Shown here: positions 7,869 through 16,600 of the stretch, in pieces
Layout: each line of letters opens with the position of its first letter
Position numbering within the stretch: position 1 is the stretch's first letter
Assembly (NCBI GenBank): GCA_024529925.1
Contig: JAFEUB010000307.1
Coordinates: 5,001-69,000 of the forward strand
Length of the DNA: 64,000 nucleotides
Origin: Ophthalmolycus amberensis
Taxonomy: Eukaryota; Chordata; Actinopteri; Perciformes; Zoarcidae
Direction of reading: 5' to 3'
Program-made: the position numbers and the translations under genes
The notes under the pieces: generated by a model
What the model was told of the DNA's origin: nothing
The model's input: the letters and a program-made list of their open reading frames with translations, nothing else
Database searches by the model: none

Positions 7869-8110
7869 GACTAGTACATGCCTCCCTGGGCGGAAAACAT
7901 AAAAATGACAAGCACAACAGATACTTCAAAAATACTAATGAAGTAACTCACCTCTACGAACACTTTAGACAACATGGGAGGGAAAACCTCCTCATCATGG
8001 GGTTGGAGTCAGGATCCTGGTGGTCGGTTAGACAGCGACTGGCAAAAGAAAGACAGTGGATTAATAAACTTAATACAGTTTATCCACATGGTCTTAACCA
8101 AAATAATTAG
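7869..8110 (+). pseudogene. C-terminal part of a PLE GIY-YIG endonuclease
   Basis: HLYEHFRQHGRENLLIMGLE resembles the conserved His region of the PLE endonuclease, followed by RLAKERQWINKLNTVYPHGL, the typical C-terminal end (compare the LGTRTPGGLNEC end of PLE-1). The GIY and YIG motifs and the RT are absent, so the deletion runs from near the ORF1 stop into the middle of the endonuclease. Confidence 0.75.
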
Positions 8111-8760
8111 AGCCAGTGGATCAAACGATGGACTTACCTCCTCCGATGAGGGCGGGGACACCTCCTCTTGGAGACCCGCAAGGACACCTGCAAAATATTA
8201 AAAATATAAAAATATACAACACATAATACAAAACCCTTTTGAGAATTACAAGTTTTAATGCCTATAAATTGTGTGCCCGTGCCCTCTGACTGCCTAAAGG
8301 CAGCCAGAGCTTCTTTTTTCCCCTGCACCTAACCTGCCAGTGCCACAATGTGTGCTTTGACTTGTTTTTAGAAACTCACTGGGTGGAGATGGAAACACAG
8401 TGAAGTGAATTTGTGGACCCACTTTGGGACCCCTATATGTTTTATAACAAGGGACCCAGTGACTTATGGGGAATAGTACACCCTGGGGGACATGGAGAGG
8501 TGTATTTTATTCACTTGGTGCTTGTGCTCCGTTTCCTTTTTGTATTTATGATGGTCCTTAACTGGTGGTTTTATACCCAGTAAGGATTAGGTCTTTGGTG
8601 TCGATTAAGACAGGTTTCCCCCTGATTGCCAGGTGTTCAATTAGACAGCTGAGACGGCTTAGTCATCTGATTAGAGGGAGCTCCAGCCTATTAGAAGCTC
8701 CCTGGTTGCTCCGCCTAGGGAAGGTATAAATACCTCCAGCCTTTTTTTTCATTTCTTACT

Positions 8761-8799
8761 CTCCTCTGAGGAAGGCACAACTTGCCGAAACGTTAGGAG
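8761..8799 (+). ncRNA. Hammerhead-ribozyme-like motif near the PLE-2 3' end
   Basis: CUCCU (8761-8765) pairs with AGGAG (8795-8799) as stem I. CUGAGGA (8766-8772) fits CUGANGA, GGCA/TGCC makes stem II, GAAA is 8787-8790 and ACGUU closes the core. As in the PLE-1 motif, an extra A lies between CUGANGA and stem II. A TATA-like sequence lies about 35 bp upstream. Confidence 0.52.
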
Positions 8800-8897
8800 C
8801 TCCATTTTAAAACTGTATCAGTCCCACTGATTCTCTCAGACCAGAGATTAGTCTCAGTCCATCTTATTGTGTTTAGAAACACTTATTTGTTAACCCA

Positions 8898-8964
8898 CCC
8901 CCTTGTGCCAGTGCCCCTCGTGGCCCTCTTAGGAGGGCCCCGCTCTTAACTAAACCTAACCCTA
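8898..8964 (+). repeat. 67-bp PLE-2 tail, second copy
   Basis: By eye identical to 7400-7466, both ending in CCTAACCCTA. It marks the shared 3' terminus of both PLE-2 copies. Confidence 0.9.
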
Positions 8965-9171
8965 GACTTTTCTGTTTGCTGCTGCCTTTAATTGAACCAC
9001 ATTCAATTAATATATTAATCAATTTCCTGCATTTTACAACTATTTTATTTCTTACACTGTTTTTTAAATCTCCTTTTCTTTTGCCTTATGTTTTGATGCT
9101 TTTATGTGAAGCACTTTGAATTACCTTGTTGTTGAAATGTGCTATACAAATAAACTTGCCTTGCCTTAAAG
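8965..9171 (+). mobile_element. 5'-truncated 3' end of an L2-like LINE
   Basis: Closely matches, in the opposite orientation, the 3' UTR of the L2-like element at 36783-37020. Shared features include the CTGCTGCCTTTAATTGAACC start, GAAGCACTTTGAATTACC, and the terminal AAATAAACTTGCCTTGCCTT. It begins directly after the PLE-2 telomeric tail. Confidence 0.8.
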
Positions 9172-9450
9172 TCACGAGTCTTTGTGTTAAAGTCACCTGT
9201 CTTTGTGTTAAAGTCAAGTTTTTTGGAACCATCTGTTCCATTTAAATTTTCTATACTACATAACTATATATTTCACTTGTATATCACGAATGGTGTTCAA
9301 TACATCCAAATACAGCAGTTTGACTTTATTTTGAGAGCCAGAAACCTCTCTGAGCCCTGTCTGTGTGTCTGCGTACTGGAGTCTCGAGTCTTTGTGTTAA
9401 AGTCTTTGTGTTAAAGTCTCGAGTCTTTGTGTTAAAGTCATGTGACTTGA
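9165..9450. repeat. Short tandem and dispersed repeats of GTCTTTGTGTTAAAGTC type
   Basis: About six copies of an 18-21 bp unit around AGTCTTTGTGTTAAAGTC at 9176-9215 and 9380-9450, separated by about 170 bp of unique sequence. No coding content is recognised. Confidence 0.7.
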
Positions 9451-9562
9451 GTTTAAAATTTTGCAAATCAGGTCACAAAGTAACGAAACAGACTGTAAAC
9501 ATAAATATGATGAAGATGATGATGAAGACCTGTGCTTTTCCTCCTCAGCTGTTCCACCTCAC

Positions 9563-9657
9563 CTGAGTTCTTCTTAAAGTCGTCCATTGAACGCTCACTG
9601 GCATTCAGTCTGAAGTGAAGAGTCGACACTTCAGATGAAAACTCGACAGCTCGAACT
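9563..9657 (-). CDS. Possible second exon of the subtelomeric coiled-coil gene
   Basis: The segment is bounded on the minus strand by TTTAG| and |GTGAGG and reads VRAVEFSSEVSTLHFRLNAS-like heptad sequence in one frame. The phase does not match the best donor of the upstream exon (10669), so the pairing is doubtful. It could equally be a chance open stretch. Confidence 0.22.
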
Positions 9658-10089
9658 CTAAAGATCGAAACACAACAAAGTGACAGAAACAATCAGAAGT
9701 ACGAGTCAGAAATATCTTAACAAATATCAGATTGTAATGATTTGATGCTTTAAAAAAACAGATCTTTATTTCTCACAGAACCAGAACATTACAACATTAC
9801 ATTTTCACCCCTACTTTAGAAAGTAGTGAAATACCTGCACACGTTTTTATCTTATTGAAGGTCAGAGATCAAACTAACTCCTATAAATCATATAAATTAA
9901 AGGTTATGTCTGGTTTTAGATATAAACAGTAATGTCACGGCTACAATGAAGCTGCTAAATGATGTCATAAATGTAACTGACTCTAAAGAATACTGTGAGC
10001 ATTATTCCTAAGAGTTCATCTAATCTAATCTAATAACGTTCAATTGTTTGACAACTATACAAAGTGTCCAACTTTGTGTATATTCTAGT

Positions 10090-10345
10090 TTTTTTTAAAT
10101 GATGGCGTCCCACAAGGCTCCATACTGGGTCCCATTTTACTTCTTTGGGGCGTAAAATGGGACGTGTCACGTGTCGAAGTGTCCCTGAGCAAGACACTGA
10201 ACCCCCGGCTCCCCGGGCAACTATCATTGGCAGCCCACTGCTCCCTATATACAGGGATGGGTCAAATGCAGAAGTCAAATTTCGTGTATGTGTATATGTA
10301 TATGACAATAAAAATAGTTTCTTCTTCTTCTTTCTTCTTCTTTAA
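10090..10345 (+). mobile_element. LINE-type retroposon 3' tail
   Basis: Starts with a short RT trace (GVPQGSILGP at about 10102-10135, typical of CR1/L2 RT motif B) and then jumps to a GTGTCCCTGAGCAAGACACTGAACCCC tail region. It ends in a polyadenylation-like ATGACAATAAAAATAG and (TTC)n. This is common 3' tail architecture in fish L2-related retroposons. Confidence 0.65.
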
Positions 10346-10668
10346 AATTACATTCATAAAATATGTCATTTTTTATAAATATGTCATTATTTTTTTGTTT
10401 TATGCAGACGACACCTTGATGCATCGTTCTCTTGTTTCTGTAAATAATAACAAGTCTAACTTCTAACAACTGAACACAGTCGGACTTTTAAACATCTTCC
10501 AGCATCAAATTCTGGTTTTCTCGTCCAGAAACAAATTATTTTGCTGCAGAGCATCAACAGAGGAATCTTTTAAACTCCTCCCCCTCCCTTTGCTCTGCTT
10601 ATCCTCCTTCTCCTCCTCCTCCTCCCTTTCCTCTCCTCTTCCTACCTTTGCTCTCCTCCTCCACCTAC

Positions 10669-11074
10669 CTTTGCTTTGCTCCTCCAGCTTCCTCCTCAGG
10701 TCTGAGTTCATCTCCATGGTTCTCCTCAGCTCCTCCTTCTGCTGCTCCACCGTCTCCTCCAGACCGTCCAGGCTGCGTCTCTGCGTCCAGTCCTCCAGCT
10801 CTCCGTCCCTCAGCCGGGTCTCCAGGCTCCTGATGGCCTGACGCTGCTCCACCTCCACGGCCTTCACGCTGAGGACCAGGTCCTTCAGGCCCCGCAGCTC
10901 GTCCCAGAGGACGGGGAGCTCCGGGGGGACGTTGTCGTCCTCCTCCACCGTCCTCAGGTCCTCCTCCTCCATCCTCATTTCCTCCGCCGTCCTCAGGTCC
11001 TCCTGGGAGACAGAAGCCTCCAACTGTCCCCAACTGACAGAGAAGAACAGCAGCAGAAACAGAACAGACTTCAT
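10669..11074 (-). CDS. First exon of a secreted coiled-coil protein, possibly a fish C1q-like gene missing its C-terminal domain
   Basis: Starts with a clear signal peptide (MKSVLFLLLFFSVSWG, start at 11074) and then an acidic stretch. About 90 residues follow of heptad-rich coiled coil (for example RQAIRSLETRLRD and ETVEQQKEELRRTMEM). A plausible splice donor AAAG|GTAGGT lies at 10668/10669. Signal peptide plus coiled coil is the usual front half of teleost C1q-like secreted proteins, whose C1q domain is on a later exon. I see no such domain between here and the telomere. The reading frame continues past the donor into an Arg/Glu-rich low-complexity tail to 10505. It may be a truncated gene or an unrelated secreted protein. 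Confidence 0.5.
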
Positions 11075-11130
11075 CCTGAAACCAAAAGCTGCTGCTGAGC
11101 AAAAGTCCAACAGCTTATATACATATACAC

Positions 11131-11150
11131 ACACACACACACACACACAC
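11131..11150. repeat. (AC)n microsatellite
   Basis: Ten AC units just upstream of the coiled-coil exon. Confidence 0.9.
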
Positions 11151-12818
11151 TAATCTTAGATGAATGAGTCGACTCACAGAAACAAGTTTCTTCACTTCAG
11201 GATTTAACAGAAATATATTTTGTGTAGAAATGCGACTGAAAGCTCCAGAAAAAGAGACGAAGTTGAGCAAGTTGAGAATAATAAGTAACAATAAGTCGGT
11301 TTGGTTTATTTTAAGCGAAGTTGGTCAGTAGGTTGGTTCAATAACTTGGGTCAGAGTGAGACATCTGAACAAAACGCTGGTCATCTTTAATTCAACAACA
11401 CACAGGAAACTGCATCATCTGAAGAAGATCATGCGATATGGCCCAAAAGCTCAAGAACAGCTACTAAATGGACCTGAAATCAAAGCTGGTGAGATGGACA
11501 TGAAATGAGCTGCTCAGAGACGGAGCTCTGCTTCCTGCTCCTCAGAGGATGAACCTTTAGGTTTCACTGACCCGTACGTGTTTATCTCGTTTTGTTGACA
11601 AACATACCCAAAAACACGAGACTTTTGAACTAAAATGTCTCCAATTGGCTGGCACTCAGTAAGAATATCAGGGTAAAGCTAATCAGATGAGGGCGAGTCA
11701 TGTGACCAATGTGTCATGTGACAACAAACTCATGCAGTTTTTTCTACTTTTTCATAAAACTCAAAATCTGAAACTCAAAGGATCAAAAATGTTTCTGTTT
11801 GTTTCTCAACATAGTCAATAACATTTGAATCAACGTTCATGTTTGAGTGAGTTTCTCGATTTATTTAAAAATCAGATGACATGTTTAAGAATCTGTAATA
11901 TGTTTATTATTTACCCATAAAACTTGTATTGTTTTTCCAGGAAATGACTTCAAACTCCAAAACATCGTTAAGAAAACCGACGAACCGAAGACGTCGTGAA
12001 TAAAAACATGCATTTAGATTTGATGGGACCTTTAAACAAAAGTCAGAACTGTAGTTTGGGACGTTTTCCAGTGAAGAGACGAAGCCGTCGGCGTTCTCTG
12101 GTGTACAAACGGTGTCATGACGCCTCTGATCCGACCACAGAGACATGAAACCAGACTGTCAAACGTCCGTTTGAGGCGCTGGGATCAGTTTCTCTGCAGC
12201 ACCGCATAGCAAACATAGCCAACACACTAATCTGCAGCTCAAAGGATCTGTGCACTAAACTGTCACGTGCACAGTCAGGGTGTGTTAAAGATAAATATAA
12301 TTCGATGTGAATCTTTGTTTTGATGCTTAAGTAGTTAGTCTGCTATTGAACTGAATGTCCACTCACTTCATAGTTATTTCAATTTGTGTGTATTAATTCC
12401 TTTTATTTATAGTTTATAAAGTTAAACTTCTGCAGCTGCTGTGGTTTAATCTTTGTCTTTTCTTACTTCAACCTGTCTGAGTCCTGTTGAGCTTCTATTG
12501 ATCATTTGGAGACAATGCAGAGACAATGCAGAAACAGGAAAGAAAATACGGATGTTAAACACACGGACAGTCAAACTCTACAGGAGAAGTTAAGGAAGTT
12601 CTAAAACTTAATTTAATGAAACTGGTTTCTTTGAAAAGTATTTAACTGAAAAGTTTGATTTGAGAAGCGTCAGTGTCCAAAACCAGAAAACAGGATTTTA
12701 TTTTAAATGTTTTAACACAAACTTTAAAACACACTTTGTCCCTTTGAAGGAAGAAGAACCAATGAGTTATTGTCTCTACGCTTCACTTCCAAGAAACATT
12801 TAAACTCCACTGATGCGA

Positions 12819-12835
12819 TTAAGGGTTAGGGTTAG
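12819..12835. repeat. Tiny inverted telomeric remnant (TTAGGG orientation)
   Basis: TTAAGGGTTAGGGTTAG reads TTAGGG on the plus strand, opposite to the chromosome end. It is only two to three units, so it may be chance or a repaired break. Confidence 0.6.
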
Positions 12836-12865
12836 CCTAACCTGCTCCTCTAAGCTCTTCATACG

Positions 12866-12945
12866 GGAGGTTTCCCGTTATACTACGGTAAACCTCCCGT
12901 AATGTACCGGCAAACCTCCCGTAGTATAACAGGAAACCTTTTACA
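12866..12945. repeat. Hairpin-forming repeat built on GGGAGGTTT / AAACCTCCC
   Basis: CGGGAGGTTTCCCGTTATAC is followed by two AAACCTCCCGTA copies and a GTATAACAGGAAACC arm. The outer and inner parts are inverted repeats of each other, so several alternative stems are possible. No element family is recognised. Confidence 0.7.
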
Positions 12946-13630
12946 GGACATCATCGTGGACTCATCCGATCGTTGTGATGCTCCAAAAAACCAGTCAGTC
13001 TGGTTTCTGATTGGCTGTCGGTCTGCAGGTTTGTAAACAATCCGTTATCAGTTCAGTTCAGTTAGTCTTCACACAAATAAAAAAATAAAAGCAATAAAAG
13101 CAAAAACGTTCCCTTCGTGGTGAGCAGACAGGCTGACAGACAGACTGGCAGGTCGACAGGATATCAGCAGTTAACACCTAAATTTAAGTCCCCTATATTT
13201 ATCATTGAGTATCAGTTTATAGACATGTAATTAAGGGTTTATAACACACTGAAGTGTTTCTTATTGTTACAAAAGGTGATCCTGATCAGAGGCCTTTAAT
13301 ATTGATTAAATATGAACCTGACAGACCAGCTACCTGATCCAAATACTGAAGGTCCTGATTCATTGATCAATTTAATTATTGATCCATTTAACTGCAGCGG
13401 TTTGTGTTTACATCTGGTTTGATTGGACCGGATCAAATCACCTGATGTCCTCTGGTTAAAGTGTTGTAATAAACCAGTTATTACATGTTATTACTGTATT
13501 CAATAATTTTCAGTAGACGACGATCCTCATCCAGCTGCTGACCTCTGACCTGCCTGCCTGACCTCTGACCCCAGTCCAAAGTCTGAGACCTCCAGGAGTT
13601 CTGGTTAAGGTCCTGTGGTTCAGGTCCGGT

Positions 13631-16600
13631 TCAGCGCTGGCCGGTGTAAGCTCTGAACCAGGAGGTGACGGAGGCAGCAGCAGACGAGATCATCCCTCCT
13701 GTGTTAGCAGAGGGCTGGGACACCTGCAATGCACTCTGGGAAAGATCCATGGACTGGAGGAGGAAGAAGATAAATGTTATGTAGCTTTAATCATAAAAAA
13801 ATGATAAACCCAGTCTAACTCTACAGACCTGTTCCTACCTGTGATGGGATGTCACAGAACCGAGGACTGGGCACCGTCTCCCAGTCTGTCCCCAGGTCCG
13901 TCTCCTCGTCAGTCACAGCCTCGTCTCCGCTCTCCTCCGCCGGCCCGGCAGCCTCCGGCTCCACAAACTCCATCGACTCCTCCAAGTCGGCGCTCACCTC
14001 AAACGGACCCGTTCTGGACCAGAACCAGAACAACAGAGACCAGTCAGTTTGTATAATCAGAGCTTCAGAATAAACTTGCTCAAAGACCAAACAGACCTGC
14101 CCAGGTTGTTGTTGTCGGGGGAAACCAGGAACATGATGTTCCTTAGAGTGTGATGAGGGTGGAGCTTCTCACTGTCTACATGCTGAAAACACAGAAGAAG
14201 AACCTGGTTCAACTTTTATTTCTCATTAAACATCTAGAGTCCCAGAGAGTCTCAGTTAGGGCTGAGCGGTATACCGGTTTCAATTTCCCCATACGATATG
14301 AATTTTTCATATACCTTCATACCGGTGCACAGCCGAAACAACTTCTGTTGCTCTTCAACAGGCAGCAAAATATATTGTTCGCCGCTAGGAGTGCTACGGA
14401 CGGAGCTAGTTGTCTTACCTGTATTGAGAGGGAACCCTACTCATGGTTTACTATCCAACAACAATTATTATAACAATTAACAACCCACAACTAATGCTCT
14501 TTAACAGGGCAAAACACCACGACTCAACAGTTTCTGACAGATAAACAATTTGTAGCACTAATAATTGTCCATTTATAAAATTTCTCCGCCGAACTGCATG
14601 CTGGGTAAAGCTCGCTGACAGTCTGCTCACAGCTGTGAGAGGCTCTGTCGCGGCAGTAACGTTACATTAAAGAACAGAAAAGAGCGATGCAGGATGAACA
14701 AAGACTGAACAACAGAAGGTATTTAGGTCAGACACACATGCAACGCTGATTACCGTAATATGTGTGGTATTTGTTATAAATGTACATAGACGGTGACAAG
14801 AAGCTATAGGCTACATGTTTTCTAAATGCTCGATCATTGTTCAAACGACTCGTACGTAGTTACAGCCTTAAAAACGAATAGAAGCTGTAGCGCCATAATG
14901 TGGTTATAAGGGGGTATTTCAGCTGCAGGACCACTGCATTGAGGCGGTGGTGTACCGCAGGGCTCGGTTCTGGGGCCTCTGTTATTTTCCCTTTATCTGT
15001 TACCTTTGCGGCCGATTATAAAAAGTTATAATGTATCCTATCATTTATATGCAGATGATATCCAACTCCATCTGTCATTCAATCTAGGGATTTTCTTTGA
15101 TCGATCCATGTCGTTTGACCCCCATGTTAAGCAGCTGTCCAGATCATGTTTCTTCCATCTAAGAAATATCAGTAAACTGAGATCTGTAGTATCAACACCT
15201 GAATTAGAGATGATCATACACACATTTATCTCCTCTCGCATTGACGACTGTAACTCACTTTTCACATCACTCAGTGAATCTGCTCTTAACCGTCTGCAGG
15301 TCATCCAAAACGCTGCCGCCAGATTACTCACCAGTACAAATCGACGGTCTCACATCACCCCCGTACTCCGATCTCTCCACTGGCTCCCTGTAGCATCTAG
15401 GATACACTTCAAAATTCTCACCATCACTTACAGAGCACTTCACGGTCAGGCTCCGACTTATGTAGCTGATCTACTTCGCCCCTATTCACCCGCCTGCACT
15501 CTCAGGTCAAACGCTCTAGGTCGTCTGTCAGTCCCACGCACACGATTTAAGACCCGTGGTGACCGAGCCTTTGAGGCAGCGGCCCCGAGGCTCTGGAATG
15601 CTCTGCCTGCAACTCTACGCCTCGCAGATACTGTGGATACTTTTAAGAACCAGCTCAAAACCCACCTTTTTAGGCTGGCGTTTGAGTAAAAAGTAAACCC
15701 ATGTCCTAGACCTGCTCTTAAAATATGTTTTACATTTTTATTTTATTTTTTATTATTTTATTTTTCTCTGTGTATGTAATTTATTGACCCTAGGGTCACA
15801 TTGTGTTTTTTATGCTTTTAAATGTGTGCTCTGTTAAGCACTTTGTGATGTTATGTCTGTGAAAAGCGCTCTATAAATAAAATTCATTCATTCATTCAAG
15901 AAAATACCGTGATATACCGTGAAACCGGTAGAGTCTTAAAAAATACCGTGATATGGATTTTTGGTCATACCGCCCAGCCCTAGTCTCAGTGAGTCTCAGA
16001 GAGTCTGACCTGTGAGAAGCAGAGGTGCAGGATGTTGGTGTTGAGTTTGCTCAGGGCTCTGGTGAAGCGGTATCGGCTCAGATTCTCTCCACAGAACTCA
16101 CTGAAGAACAAACAAATCAGACAGGTGAAAGAAGCTGACGCTCTGTTTTACCGACGCTGTGATGTGGGAGTGAAGGCAGCTGCAGCAGGTGTGTCCTCTC
16201 TCACCTGTTGCAGAGTTTCTTGGGCAGGTTGACGTCCAGGATGTGAGAAAGGATGGTGACGAGCTGTGTGGCGTAGCAGAGAGCAGCGCTGATGGTGTGG
16301 GCCGGGTTGATGTGGTCCAACTCTGTAGAGATAGGGGGTCAAAGGTCAGAGGAAAGACAGCCAGGAGGTCAGAGCCCCCACCCCCGCCCCTCCTCACCTG
16401 GGCCCTGATTGGTGCTCTTCTCCTCCACCCAGCTGTAGTAGGCGGAGCAGTCTCCGTTGCTGGGCAGGGTGACGGGGGGTCCCGTGATGCTGATGCTGGT
16501 CTCTCCGTTCTGGTCGTCCCAGATCCAGCGTCCCGACAGATAGGTGGTCCTCCGGGCCTCGGCCAGCTCGCTCACCGTGCTGGAGGTCAACGCGGGGTCG

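Larger units (their letters stand above)
7484..8964 (+). mobile_element. PLE-2 fragment B: SGNH and endonuclease remnants with the RT deleted
   Basis: Begins inside an SGNH-domain ORF (open from 7484, stop at 7866-7868), passes straight into the C-terminal part of a GIY-YIG domain (to 8110), and then into about 650 bp of noncoding sequence. That noncoding part holds a TATA-like GTATAAATA (about 8724) and a hammerhead-like motif (8761-8799). The copy ends with the same 67-bp tail as fragment A (8898-8964), finishing in CCTAACCCTA. The whole RT is missing. Confidence 0.75.
11160..13630. other. Intergenic subtelomeric DNA without a recognised gene
   Basis: I see no protein family, tRNA or clear transposon here apart from the short interstitial telomeric motif and hairpin listed separately. 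The portion nearest 13630 is the presumed 3' UTR and downstream flank of ATG14. Confidence 0.6.
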
